This document shows, piece by piece, positions 15,817 through 26,600 of a stretch of 33,594 nt of DNA. Under the pieces are notes generated by a model. The model was not told where the DNA came from. It saw only the letters and a program-made list of their open reading frames with translations, and made no database searches. The stretch spans positions 1 to 33,594 of the forward strand of contig JAJPXZ010000102.1 of NCBI GenBank assembly GCA_021205245.1. Reading direction: 5' to 3'. Within the stretch, counting starts at the first letter, position 1. Every line of letters begins with the position of its first letter. This DNA is from Planctomycetaceae bacterium (GTDB taxonomy: Bacteria > Planctomycetota > SZUA-567). The translations under genes were made by a program, and so were the position numbers.

Positions 15817-16622
15817 GGCCGGTCCTCCACGCCGACTCCGGCCATGCGTTTTGACACGGCGAGGGTGTGGCCGCCCGGCACCGGTGCAAAGGCGAAATCC
15901 ATATCATAGATACGGCGGAGCGTTTCTTCCCCGCGCAGTTCCGCCGACGGACCGTCGTAAACAACTCGGCCGTCGTGGAGGGCGAGGGTGCGGTGGGTGT
16001 GCAGCATGGCTGCGTTGACGTCGTGGGTGACCATGAGGACCGAGACGCCGCGTTCCTGGTTTATTTTGCCGACCAGTTGCAGCAGCATGTCCTGGCGGAG
16101 CGGGTCGAGGAAGGTGGCGGGTTCGTCCAGAACCAACAGCCGCGCCTCCTGCGCCAGCCCGGCGGCGATGGCGGCCATTTGCCGTTCGCCGCCCGAGAGG
16201 GTGGTGAGGCGGCGGTCGCGGAGATTGCCGATACCGACGTCGTGGAGCGCCCTGTCTATCGCTTCGGCGTCGCGTGCGCCGAGGCCGTCCCACAGGCCTA
16301 AATGGACATACCGGCCCATACTGACATAATCCCAAACGCTGAACGCGGGCAGCGTGCCGCCGATTTGCGGCAGGTAGCAGACGAGCCGCGCCAGCTCGCG
16401 CCGCGACAGGTCCGCATGGGCGCGGCCGTCAAGTTTGATGCCGCCGGTCCACCCGGCGACGACGCCGGCGAGGCAACGGACGCAGGTGCTTTTGCCCGCG
16501 CCGTTCGGCCCGATGATAGCCCGTATCTCACCCGGTTGCATGGTGAAGTCGACGTAGTTGAGGATGGGCTTGCCGCCCAGCGCGATGGACAAGCCGGAGA
16601 TTTCGAGAAGGGGTGCCGTCAT
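15813..16622 (-). CDS. btuD: Vitamin B12 ABC transporter ATP-binding protein
   Basis: A 269-residue ABC ATPase. Walker A is GPNGAGKST (residues 38-46), the signature is TLSGGERQM, Walker B and the catalytic Glu are LLVLDEPATFLDP, and the switch His is in VTHDVNAA. The LSRRELARLVCYLPQI stretch, the Q-loop region, is typical of FecE/BtuD-type importer ATPases. It should work as a dimer on the permease encoded next to it. Starts overlap by 4 nt with both neighbours, so the three transporter subunits are translationally coupled. Confidence 0.92.
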   Translation of the reverse strand: MTAPLLEISGLSIALGGKPILNYVDFTMQPGEIRAIIGPNGAGKSTCVRCLAGVVAGWTGGIKLDGRAHADLSRRELARLVCYLPQIGGTLPAFSVWDYVSMGRYVHLGLWDGLGARDAEAIDRALHDVGIGNLRDRRLTTLSGGERQMAAIAAGLAQEARLLVLDEPATFLDPLRQDMLLQLVGKINQERGVSVLMVTHDVNAAMLHTHRTLALHDGRVVYDGPSAELRGEETLRRIYDMDFAFAPVPGGHTLAVSKRMAGVGVEDRP

Positions 16623-17473
16623 GGCGCGGCCGCCTGGACGATGGCGTCCAGATCCTGTTTCAACAGGACCAGCCGCATGCCGGGGACGAAGACGTAGTCG
16701 GCGTTGATGTAATAAATGTGGCCGTCCCGGACGGCGGGCAGGTTGGCGAGGCTGTTCCAGTCGCTCCGCAAGGAATCGGGCGGTTCGTTTGTGCCCATTT
16801 CAGCGTAGATCGCTTCGACGATAATGTCCGGCTCGAGCGCGGCCACACCTTCTCCCGAGAGAACGGGATACGGAAGGCCGCCGGTATAGGCGTTGCGGCA
16901 GCCGACTGCGGCGATGAGGCGATCGTAGAGGCCGTCTGTGCCGACAGCGTAGGCATTGGCTATGCCGCCCTGTCCGTAATCGCGGCCGATGAGGAAAAGC
17001 ATCGCCGGTCCATCGGCGCTGGCCGACGACGGCGCGAAGGCGTCTGCCAACATGCGTTGCGCCTCTTGCGCCCGTTCCGGTACGCCGCAGAGCGTACCCA
17101 AAGAACCGAGCGAAGCAAGCAGGCCGTCCAGGGAGCGGTGGTCGAAGACGCGGTATGGGATGCCGAGTTCGTCGAAGCGGTAGAAGATAGTGGCGTGTTC
17201 CTGCAGAGCCAGCACCATGTCAGGCCGCATGGTGAGGAGCGTCTCCAAATTCGGCGTCTGATACGAGCCGACTTTGGGGATGGCCAGCGCTGCGGGCGGA
17301 TAGCGGCATTGGTCGGTGACGCCGACCAGCGACTCGCCCGCGCCCAGTTCAAACACCATCTCCGTGAGGCTCGGCGCAAGCGAGACGAGGCGGCCTATCG
17401 CTTCGCCCGATTTCGCCGGCACGACGGTGATCAGGATGAACAAAAGAAATGTCACGGTTGCGCGTTTATACAT
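16619..17473 (-). CDS. btuF: Periplasmic cobalamin-binding protein (BtuF-like)
   Basis: I start the gene at the ATG at 17473, which gives 284 residues and a clear signal peptide (MYKRATVTFLLFILITVVPAKSGEA). The longer frame to 17635 runs into tonB. The mature part begins RLVSLAPSLTEMVFELGAGESLVGVT and continues with YPPAALAIPKVGSYQTPNLETLL, the usual start of class III (helical backbone) binding proteins of the BtuF/FhuD type. No lipobox cysteine follows the signal, so it should be soluble in the periplasm. It sits 5 nt after the tonB stop and overlaps the ATPase gene by 4 nt. Ligand B12 is inferred from the riboswitch. Confidence 0.9.
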   Translation of the reverse strand: MYKRATVTFLLFILITVVPAKSGEAIGRLVSLAPSLTEMVFELGAGESLVGVTDQCRYPPAALAIPKVGSYQTPNLETLLTMRPDMVLALQEHATIFYRFDELGIPYRVFDHRSLDGLLASLGSLGTLCGVPERAQEAQRMLADAFAPSSASADGPAMLFLIGRDYGQGGIANAYAVGTDGLYDRLIAAVGCRNAYTGGLPYPVLSGEGVAALEPDIIVEAIYAEMGTNEPPDSLRSDWNSLANLPAVRDGHIYYINADYVFVPGMRLVLLKQDLDAIVQAAAP

Positions 17474-17478
17474 GAAGC

Positions 17479-18336
17479 CTATCGTAGTTGGAATTCGATG
17501 ATGAACCGATCCTCCATGGCGATCGGAATGCCGTCTTCGCTGGCCGGTGCGAACGAGGCCCGGCGCACCGTGTCCAGTGCCGCACTGTCGAGATCGGGGT
17601 AGCCGCTGGAACGTTCCACCGCTGCGCCGACGCACCGTCCGGACGCGTCGATTGAGGCGCGGACCAGCACCTCGCCCTGCTCGCCCCGGCGGCGTGCGCC
17701 CTGCGGATATTCGGGTACAAGCGCTCCAAGCGGTCTAACGCGCTGAATAACGCCGCGCGGCCGCGCTTCGGCTCCAACAACCGCAGCCACAGACGCTTGG
17801 CTGGCGGTCGACGGCGCAACCGATTCTGGCGTCGTTTCCTCCGGCTTTTCAGCCGGGTCGGGGGCGCGGGTGAGCGCTTCGGGCTGAGTCTCTTCCGGCT
17901 CCGACACCTGACGATGATACCTGCGCCGGGGCGGATCCGTCAACGGTCGACCTTGTTCCGGTCTGCCCTCGACCCGCTCCAGCGGGCGCTCGTGTTCGAG
18001 TTCAAGATTGCCCTGCAGGCGGCTGGCCGCTTCGGGCGGCGGATCGTCTTCGAGGATTTCCTTCTCGTCGTCGTGCGGCAACGGCGGCTGGGCGTCGGCG
18101 AACTTCGCCTCGGGTATTTCCGGAAGGGCCGGCGACGGAGCGGATTCCACCGCAGCGCCTATGTCGATGTCCATGGCCTCCTCGCCGCTTTGCAACTGTA
18201 AATGAATTTCGATATGGCTCGGCTTTATAAGCATAAATATACCCACTGCCCCCGCATGAAGAAGAAGCGAGAGCAGTAGGCTGATGCAAAAGGTACGGTC
18301 GTATCGCCGCTGATGCGGCTGATGGAGTATTAGCAT
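17479..18336 (-). CDS. tonB: TonB family energy-transducing protein
   Basis: The 285-residue protein starts at the ATG at 18336, 7 nt past the receptor stop. A membrane anchor covers about residues 15-37 (CISLLLSLLLHAGAVGIFMLI). A long Pro/Glu/Arg-rich periplasmic spacer follows to about residue 205. The C-terminal TonB domain is LVPEYPQGARRRGEQGEVLV, then a DASGRCVGAAVERSSGYPDLD-type stretch, ending RFIIEFQLR. It links inner-membrane proton-motive energy to the receptor's TonB box. Its place inside the operon suggests it is dedicated to B12 uptake. The ExbB and ExbD partners must be encoded elsewhere. The upstream extension of the frame to 18555 is antisense shadow within the receptor gene. 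Confidence 0.93.
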   Translation of the reverse strand: MLILHQPHQRRYDRTFCISLLLSLLLHAGAVGIFMLIKPSHIEIHLQLQSGEEAMDIDIGAAVESAPSPALPEIPEAKFADAQPPLPHDDEKEILEDDPPPEAASRLQGNLELEHERPLERVEGRPEQGRPLTDPPRRRYHRQVSEPEETQPEALTRAPDPAEKPEETTPESVAPSTASQASVAAVVGAEARPRGVIQRVRPLGALVPEYPQGARRRGEQGEVLVRASIDASGRCVGAAVERSSGYPDLDSAALDTVRRASFAPASEDGIPIAMEDRFIIEFQLR

Positions 18337-18343
18337 AGGATTA

Positions 18344-20332
18344 TTAGAAGGAAGCGGTAATGCCACCGAAGAAGGATAAACGCTCGGTGCCAAATCCGCG
18401 TATTTGCGAATACTTCTTGTTGAAGAGGTTTTCCACCCTGCCAAAAATTTCGAAGTTGTCATTGAGCTTCCACTTCGCGCCCACTCTAAACACCGAGTGC
18501 GAAGGCAGATTGACGTCGCCTGCATTGAAATCCGCCCGCTTCCCGACATAAACATAGCCGAACGTCATTGTACCTTTTTCATTGAACTGGTAATCAATGT
18601 TGGCAGAGGCAGAGTGTTTGGGCCGTCTACCACGAATTTGACCATCCAGATCCATCCGCAGGAAAGTATGTTGCGCAGAAAATACAAGGTTGTCCGTCAG
18701 TGCTAATTGGAGGAACGATTCAACTCCCCAAGCTTTATATGTATCGATGTTGGCGTAGGAGTAGGTGTAATTAACAGGGTTAGTCAGAACGGTAGCGATC
18801 TTGTCCTTTACCTTGTTGTGGAAGAAAGTCGAACCGAAAACCAGTTTGTCGCAGAACAGCGATTGTTCGAATCCCACATCCCAGCCGAATGTCCTTTCAG
18901 CCTTCAAATTCGGATTCGAAAACGTATCGTAGAAGCCCCCGAAGTCATAGTCGATATGGAGTTGGTCAATCGTCGGCGCCTTGAAGCCCGTACCCACCGA
19001 TGCTTTCAATTTGGTATTGGTGGGCAGGACGTACATGGTGTTCGCCTTCCACACCGTTTTGTCGCCGAAATCATCATGGTGAACCTGGCGAACGCCGAAG
19101 TTCGCAAAGAAGGTGTCATCGATATTGATCTGGTCTTCGATGTAAAACCCTGTGGTCGTCACTTTGTCCGGCTTGGTCCTCGTATAACGGTCCGAAGCCG
19201 TTCCATCGTATTTTGTCATGGATTCTGTGACGACGTCAACGCCGGCCAACAACGTATTAGTCTCATGGATATGGAAAATGCTCTTATAATCGATTTTGAG
19301 GGTCTCACCCTTAAATTTGTATCTATCATAGAACGAATCGCCGAAGGCTTTTCGATAGGTTTGCATATAGCCAATGCCGACCGTCTGCTCCCAGCGGCCG
19401 TCCATAAGCAAGAGTGACGCCTGGGGACGAACCATATAACGTTCGGTTTTACTAAACAAGTCGGATGCATCGGCTGCGGTATTGCCCAGCCACCCATCGT
19501 ATTCCTTCTCGTCTTTTAACGCATTGGCGAAGAGGTCGAATCGCAGGCTATTGGTGGGATTGAAGCCCAGGCGAATGTTGATGTTACCATACCTGTAACG
19601 GTCTTTCTCCGTATTGCCGTTGCGTTTATCGGCAACGCTGTACCCGTCGGTATGGAAGACGCTGCCGGCGACGGAGAAATCTCCCTTTTCGTTTCCAGCG
19701 TCCATGCCGAGCCGGGTGAGGAATGTGCCTCTGCTGCCTGCCTCTGTCGAGGCATAGCCGGAGAGCGGCCCTTCACCCTTTTTACTCATAATATTGATGA
19801 CGCCGCCTGTCGCGCCGGAACCGTGGAGCGTGCTTTGAGGGCCACGCAACACTTCCACTTGTGCAACGTTGTCAAGAACGAACTGCCCGAAATTAAAGCT
19901 GCCGTTGGTGTCGCCCGGATCGTTCATGGGCATACCATCGACCAGGAGGACGGTATTGCCCGAGTCCATGCCGCGCATAAAAACACTGGACGATGTCCCG
20001 TTACCACCGCTGGTGTAGAGCGAAACACCTGGGACATTCTGCAAAACTTCGCCAAGGCCACGGTATTGCCGTGTCTCGAAATTACCCGCCGAGTAGATGC
20101 CGTCGGCCAGCCTGCCGACCTGTGACCCGCCCGGCGTTCCGCCTTCGAAAACGGTGACTGGTCCCGCCACCTGTTCCACCGGCGTCGGTATCCGCGTCGC
20201 TGTTACCACGATTCGCTGTGGCTCGAGGCTTTCGCCGTATTCCGTTACCATCGGGGCGATCGTCTCGCCCGCGACCGCGACTCCCATTAACGCCACCCAG
20301 AGGCATAACGCCCCCGCCATCCCCTTACCCAT
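18344..20332 (-). CDS. btuB: TonB-dependent outer-membrane cobalamin receptor
   Basis: I place the start at 20332: GGAGAAG precedes this ATG, and a longer frame start at 20392 would put the terminator inside the gene. The 662-residue product has a signal peptide (about residues 1-22), a TonB box RIVVTATR (40-47), a plug domain (LGEVLQNVPGVSLYTSGGNG, VEVLRGPQSTLHGSGATGGVINI) and a 22-strand-type barrel ending in a C-terminal Phe (FFGGITASF), the outer-membrane insertion signal. The length is near that of E. coli BtuB. The receptor type alone does not fix the ligand; the cobalamin riboswitch upstream does. It is the first gene of the five-gene operon. Confidence 0.93.
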   Translation of the reverse strand: MGKGMAGALCLWVALMGVAVAGETIAPMVTEYGESLEPQRIVVTATRIPTPVEQVAGPVTVFEGGTPGGSQVGRLADGIYSAGNFETRQYRGLGEVLQNVPGVSLYTSGGNGTSSSVFMRGMDSGNTVLLVDGMPMNDPGDTNGSFNFGQFVLDNVAQVEVLRGPQSTLHGSGATGGVINIMSKKGEGPLSGYASTEAGSRGTFLTRLGMDAGNEKGDFSVAGSVFHTDGYSVADKRNGNTEKDRYRYGNINIRLGFNPTNSLRFDLFANALKDEKEYDGWLGNTAADASDLFSKTERYMVRPQASLLLMDGRWEQTVGIGYMQTYRKAFGDSFYDRYKFKGETLKIDYKSIFHIHETNTLLAGVDVVTESMTKYDGTASDRYTRTKPDKVTTTGFYIEDQINIDDTFFANFGVRQVHHDDFGDKTVWKANTMYVLPTNTKLKASVGTGFKAPTIDQLHIDYDFGGFYDTFSNPNLKAERTFGWDVGFEQSLFCDKLVFGSTFFHNKVKDKIATVLTNPVNYTYSYANIDTYKAWGVESFLQLALTDNLVFSAQHTFLRMDLDGQIRGRRPKHSASANIDYQFNEKGTMTFGYVYVGKRADFNAGDVNLPSHSVFRVGAKWKLNDNFEIFGRVENLFNKKYSQIRGFGTERLSFFGGITASF

Positions 20333-20348
20333 CGCTTCTCCTCGTGCC

Positions 20349-20383
20349 AAAAAAACAGACGCCGTTCCCCGAGGAACGGCGTC
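20349..20383 (-). terminator. Riboswitch expression-platform terminator
   Basis: A perfect 11-bp stem, GACGCCGTTCC paired with GGAACGGCGTC, with a 4-nt loop (20358-20383), is followed on the minus strand by TG and seven Ts. It ends about 17 nt before the btuB ATG and lies downstream of the cobalamin aptamer. It therefore most likely stops transcription when B12 is bound. It cannot serve the upstream gene alone, since a full promoter and aptamer lie between. Confidence 0.9.
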
Positions 20384-20439
20384 GTATGGCATTGTGGATC
20401 AGCGGGGACAATCCCCCCTGCAAGGCCCGGACGTCATCC

Positions 20440-20626
20440 CATGCGCGGGGATTCCGGTACGGCGGCAAGGAGGGTATTCTGGCTTCCGGCGTCCCGGGTG
20501 CGTCTGGCGCACCCATGAAAACCGCCTTCCCGGGATATCCCAGTGACGATTTTCAGACATGTTACTCCGGTTACAGCAGCGCGTCTGCGACGGATTTTCA
20601 CCGTCTTCCCAGTCTCCTTGCGCGCG
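20440..20626 (-). promoter_or_regulatory. Cobalamin (B12) riboswitch
   Basis: Read on the minus strand, the conserved core blocks appear in order. First is GGGAAGACGGTGAAAATCC (20610-20592). Next is GACGCGCTGCTGTAACCGG (20585-20567), containing the CTGTAACCGG core. Then come CACTGGGATATCCCGGGAAGG and finally the B12 box AAGCCAGAATACC (20485-20473). These match the known cobalamin riboswitch consensus. The exact ends are approximate. The terminator at 20349-20383 completes the switch, and the five downstream genes form a B12 import set. High adenosyl- or other cobalamin should favour termination. Confidence 0.92.
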
Positions 20627-20632
20627 TTATGT

Positions 20633-20661
20633 ATACTACTGCATTGCGACCATAGTGTCAG
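20633..20661 (-). promoter_or_regulatory. Promoter of the B12 uptake operon
   Basis: CTGACA (20661-20656) and TAGTAT (20638-20633) are separated by 17 nt on the minus strand. The transcript would start near 20626, just before the aptamer. Between this and the macroglobulin stop is an A/T-rich palindrome, GCCAA-TTTTT-TTGGC (20661-20675), which overlaps the -35 end. Confidence 0.5.
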
Positions 20662-20689
20662 CCAATTTTTTTGGCAAGGGTTTTTTCCA

Positions 20690-23600
20690 CTAGAAAGTGC
20701 CAGCCTCGCCAACCCGCAGTTTCATCTCGTCGGAATTGGTGAACAACTCGGTCGCGTACATGCCGCCGCCGAAGGCCGGTAGGGCCGAGAAAGCGCCAGG
20801 CGTTTCGGCCCGGAAGCGGTAACTGATCATGCGCGTCCCTCGTGGCAGAGAACGGATGAACAGCACCACCTTTTGATCGCGGTACTCCACATAGGCTCCG
20901 AGCCGGTTGGCGGTATAACCGGATTGAACCTCGACCGATTCCAGCCCCGCCGCCTTCATGTCCTCGAAGACCAGGTACTCATAGTCGTTGTTCGCGACGA
21001 TGGTCAGTTCCACTTCGACAAGATCGCCCGACTGTACCGTCGCTGTTTGGTCGCTGTCCAGCCCGGGCAATTCCACCCGCCGGTACCCCTCGACCGCGCC
21101 CTGGACAGACGTGCCGGAGGCGGTCGGCATTTCGGCGCTGCGTTGGCCCGGCTCCAATTTGTAGAAGCGGCGGGTGACCGTCAGGTCGAGACCGGCGGCG
21201 CGGATGGGATCCTCGAGGTTGAAGATGTCCAGCGAACCGGAGTAATAAAGGTTGCCCGTTCCGGTCCGCTCCAGCCGCAGCTCGTGATCGCCCGATTCCA
21301 CCGCCAGCCCCTCGAGGACCAGGCGGTTGTCCTGGAGAATCTCCTTTGCCGTGAGGATGCGCCGCATTACCTCCACCCCGTCCAGCGTCAGGATCACCTC
21401 CATGGTCGGATCGGCTTCGCCCGACGCGACCGCGTATTCTGCCAGTGCGTCGATGGCGTACGCAGTGTCGCGGGTCGACCGCCAGTACCCGCCGTTCTTG
21501 CGGTTCTGAAGCAGGTATTTGGCGACGCCGGAGGCGAGTTCGCCTCGAGGCTCGACCCGGGCTAGCAGCTTAAGGTACCAGGCCTGCGTCTCAATCGCGT
21601 CGTTATACCACCACCACCAGCCTTGGACAGGCGTCTGCAGCCAAGCAGTGCCGGTGGAGTCGTCCGTCTTGACGAACTGCGACAGGTTACGGACCACCAT
21701 TTCAAGGGCGTTGGTCGCGCCTTCCTGGTCCAGGGCAATGCCAAGCATGGCGAGGGCTGTTGGCGACAGGCCGAGGCGGTCCCGATAGAGGAAGTCCCGC
21801 ATATCGGGATCGAGCGGCCGGCGGCCGTCGAGAGCCAGAATCATATAAACGAACGCATCGGTGTTATCCGCAACCGACTTGGAACCGGCCGTTTCCGGCT
21901 CCGCCTTCAGGCGGGCGATCTGTTCGGCCTGATAGCCGCGCAACCAGTCGATGCCGCCGTCGAGAAGACCGCGTGGCAGCGGGACATCGTTCGCCACCGC
22001 CGTCTGCAAGCCGTAAACCACCACGGCTGTGGTGTGGGGCCAACTGCGTTCGCCCGCGCCGGAGAACCAGCCCCAGCCGCCGTCCGCGTTCTGCATCGCG
22101 GCCAGCCGTTCAACGCCGCGCGAGGTCATGGCGGCGAGTTCTTCGTCGTCAAACACCGCCGAGACTTTGGCCCGGTCGTCGCCAAAGGTACCGCGCCAGG
22201 CGGCAGACTGCGGGTCGTCCCGTTTTCCTTCGACAGCGGATTGGGCGTCGGAAAGCGTGACGCCTATCCCGTCAAGGAATCTGCGGGTCATGACGACGGG
22301 GAGGAAGCGGTTCAGCGTCTGTTCGGTACAGCCGTAGGGATAGTCGATGAGGTATGGCAACGCCTCCAGCATCGCGCCCGCGATACTGGGCGAGAAAGAA
22401 AACTCGAACCGCGACCGGTCCGCCAACCGTTCTTCCGGCACGGTGAAATTGATAACCTCCTGATTGCGTTCGCCACGGATCACGCCGCCGTAGCTCTGGA
22501 CCCGGCGCGCGCCATGCACGACCACCGGGACGATGATTTCCGCCGCATCCGATTCCTCGTCGGTGAGGAGCCGCATGACGACGCGGGCGTCGCCGGGGCG
22601 GCGGGCGCTGACCAGCCAGTTCACCCGCGCTTCGCCATTGGCGGGGAGCTGGACCTGCCGCACCAGCGGCGACGCCGCGTCGGCCTCGAGCAACCCGCCC
22701 TCAAGGATAAGTTCGGCGCGGGCCGCCTTTCCCCTGGGGAGGTAATTGTGAAGGTTGGCCGACAGAATGACCTGGTCCGTCTGCGTCAGGAAGCGCGGCG
22801 CTTGCGGACGGACGATGATGTCTTTCTTCGTCTCCACCGCTTTCTCGCCTTCGCCCACCCGAACGCCGTCACCCATGACCCAGGTGCGTGCCTTCCAGGC
22901 GGTGAGGTTTTCCGGCATAGCGAGGGAGAAGGTGGCGACGCCGTCCGCGTCTGTTTCCAAAGCGGCGAGCCAGAGGGCGGTGTCGGCGAATTCGGAACGG
23001 AGCGCCGGTTCGACCGCTTCGCCGCCGCCGCCACTCGTGGGAGAACCGCCCGCATAGGCGGGTGAGTCGGCGGTATCGTCCATGGACATTTCCATACTAG
23101 CCGCCTGCATGGGCGCGGCCGGTGCGGGGACTGGCATCGCTTCCGACATCAACATGCCACTGTCTGCGCTCATGCGTCTCGCGCGCGGCAGCTTGCCGTT
23201 GACATGGACCGTTTCGTCGTTCCAGTCCGCCTCCTGGTTACCGAATGCGCCGATTGGCTCCCAAAAGACGTCGCCTCGCCGGGAAGGCATGTAGGGTGTT
23301 TTGTCGAGCGACGAAACAATGGACGTGTTGTTGTAGCGCTTCCAGCTCCAGAAGAAGGAGCGGATGTCGCCGACGTTGGAGCCGCCGGAAATGTATTCGA
23401 CCGAGCGGTCGTAGACAGACACCACGCACTGACCGACGACGGGACGGCCGTCGTCATCGCTGATGCGGAGGGTGAAGGTGGCTTTTTCGCCAGGGGTGTA
23501 GGATTCCTTGTCCGGCGTGATGTCGACGTTCAGGGTCTTGTCGGCCGGCGGGACGAAGATTTCCCGCGTTTCGCTATACAGCCGCCCGTCGTGGATGGTG

Positions 23601-26600
23601 ATTGCTTCGCAGAAGAAATTCGGCTGGTCAGCCACCCCGACGGGAATTTCCACCACTTCGCTGCCGTCTTCGAGATGGTAGAGGAGCGGCAGCAGCGCGC
23701 CTTCGCGTTCCGTCCGTTCAGCGCGCGGGAATAAGAGAACGGTGGCATTTTTGAAACGGGAATTGATGGCCAGCTTCACCATGTCGCCCGGTGCGTAGTC
23801 GCGTTTGTCCGGCACCAGTTCGAGTGCACCGTAGCGGAAGCTGCCTTGCCCCGGCATACCGCGCACGGTGACCAACGTCGCGCCCTCGACCCTGTTGCCG
23901 CCCGCGTCCTCGAGAATGCATGCGAGACGATATTGCCCTGCTTCGGCCAGGGTGAAATGGACGGTGGCGTCGCCGGTAGTATCCGTCGCCACCGGTTGAC
24001 TCGCGACTTCTGTTTCCGACGGGGTGCCTTCTTCGTCGTAACGGATGCGATAGAGGACTGCCTGTCCAGTCGCTTCGACGCCACCGCCCAAGGGCAGGGC
24101 GGCGCGGACCGAAGCGGTGAGACGGTCGCCGGCCGGGTAAAAGCCTCGATCCGCCCACAGCGTCACCGCGAACGGACGCCGCGCCGCGACTACCCTGCTG
24201 CTGCCGACAATGGTGCGGCGGGAAGCGTCCGTCACCTCGGCCGTCACCGCATAGCTATGATCGCGGTCGCCGAAGAGTTCCTTTGCCGGTGCTGTATCGA
24301 GGTCGAGGCGGAAGACGCCGTCGGCATCCAGCACCCCTTCGCCCTCGGCGACAACTTCGGGCTGCTCAAAGAACCACGGCGGACGAATGTCTGGCGGCGC
24401 CCATGGGGCAGAGCCTGGATACCACGAATAGTCGACCCTACTGCGCCACGCGCCAGCACCATAGAGCCAGTCCCAGCGCCACGGCGGCGTCCAGTCGCCC
24501 CGATGGGTGGTGCGGACGACACGGTAGGTCACCCGCGCGTCCGTGACCGGCGCGCCGTAGTAGTAGCGGGCGCGAATCTTCAACTGCGCCGTGTCCCCCA
24601 GGGTGATGGCTTTGTCCGGCGTCTCAAGGCCCACTTCAAACTCGGGTTTTTTATACTCTTCAAGCCTGAAGCCGATCCCGCCGCCAAACTCCGTTTCGAT
24701 ATAATACATCCCAAGCATCGCGTCGGGTCCGAGCGTCAGCGAATCGGCCGAGCCGCCGAACTCGTCGGTCAGGAGCGGTTTTTCATACACCGTTTCGCCG
24801 CGCGGATTTCGAACCGTCACCTTGACCGGACGGCCTTCGACCGAGGCGGGGCGTCCATCGTACGATGCCTGCCCGTACCAAATCTTAAAGTCGATACTCT
24901 GACCAGGGCGGTAGGCGGGACGGTCGGTGATGACAAAACAGCTTTCCCTGCCCGATTGCGTGTCGCCCGAATGGATGGGCCATACCGAATCGAAGCCGAG
25001 ATAGGCGAGGCGGCCGTCGTCCGTCTCCGCCGTGATCAACCATTCCTTGCGCTCCAGGCGATCGGTGGGGACGAGCGCCAGGCCGTACTCGTCGGTGCGG
25101 ACGGCGAATTCGTCCGATATCATGTGTGGACGCGTCCCGTCGTCGTTGTAGCGGATGTCATAGCCGAGGAACGACAGCCCAACCGTCGGCACCAATCTGC
25201 CGTTGGAAGCTTCGGCGACGAAGAGGAGCTGTCTGTCGCCGGTGTTTTTGCGTACCAGGGCGAGGTCTTGAATCCAGAGAACCATGCGGCTGGTGTTGCC
25301 GTTGCGCATACGCGCTTCAATCAGGTAGCAGCCGGCCTTGTCGAAAGGGAGCTCCAGAGAGGCGCGGCTGGAGTGATGGTCGGGGAGAGGGTCGAGCGGG
25401 ACATCCCATTCGGCCACGGTCTCGGCGATATAGCGTTTCGCGTTTTCCTCCACCACCATACGACCGAGCATGTCCGGCCTGCGCCCGGCATAGCCTTGCA
25501 GCAAGGCACTGTCGCCCGCCTTGACGCCCGTGCGGATATCGGCGAGGAGCTTTTTTTCGTCCAGCCGCTTCGCAACCAGCCGGACCGATTTGCCGTTGCG
25601 GAACAGGTAGGACAGGGTGGTACGCTGCCCGGCGGGAGCGACCGTATCGGCTTCGAGCATGCCGTTGTTGCCGGTAATGCGTTTGAGCCGGTCCTGACTT
25701 ACGTCGTCCCGAATCCGGTTGCGTCGGGTGAGGTCGGCCCGGCGCTGCCAGAACGAAACCGCGCGCGGGTACTGCTGGCGGTTCTCGTAGATTTGCGCCA
25801 GGGAGGCGAGGGCGTCGCTTCGTATCTCGACGGTGTCCGAATCGGCCGCGCTGCGGAGCACGGCGATATGGTTGATTTCCTCCGGCGGGGAAAAGCGTTT
25901 CAGCCCGGTCGCCAGCCTGGCGATGGTCTCGGCATCCAGCAAGGTGCGGACGGCATAGGGACCTGTCTCGCGGCCGACGTCGGCGTCGCGGGCGAGGGGT
26001 GTGTTCGCCGTTATCGTCTGGACGCCGAATTGTTCCATCAGGAAACGGCCAAACAGCAGGTCGGCCGTGCTTTCCCCTTCTTCATTGATCCCGGCCAGCC
26101 GCGCCAGCAGCCAGCGGTAGCGTTCGCCGTCTGTTTTCGCCGCTTCCCACGATTCGGGCCGTTGGTGGTAGACGGGATTGCCGTCCGCATCCACCGGCGC
26201 GTGACGGCGCGGCAGGGCGTAAATCGGCGTCGACTCGCCCTCGGCGGGCGGCGTATCGAGATCGGTCAGGCCGGTGAGCCGCCAGGCCAGCATGCCCTCC
26301 CGGCTCCGAAGAAGGAGGGAGATGTAGCTGCGGTAGAAATCGATCCTGTCGGACGCATGTGCCGGATCGTCCGGGTCGTCCAAATTCGCTTCGGCCCGGT
26401 GCATGAGCCGCAGGCCGAGAACACGCCCGCGTTCGGCGTCGCGGTCGCGGTAACCGCCGCGTCCGGGCAGGGTCATCGGGTGGGCGGCTGCGGCAAGGAC
26501 GCGCCAACTGGTGGGCCGGGCGGATATCGCGGCATCAAGGAGCGAGCGGACTTCATCCGTTTCGCCCAGGCGCAGATAGCAGGCCGCCGCCATGGAGAGG

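Noticed and set aside
18360..20125. Several long plus-strand open frames opposite the receptor gene
   Set aside because: They are antisense shadows of btuB with no ribosome sites and no recognisable domains.
20661..20675. GCCAA-TTTTT-TTGGC palindrome as terminator of the macroglobulin gene
   Set aside because: The stem is only 5 bp and A/T-rich, and no U-tract follows on the minus strand. It overlaps the riboswitch promoter instead.
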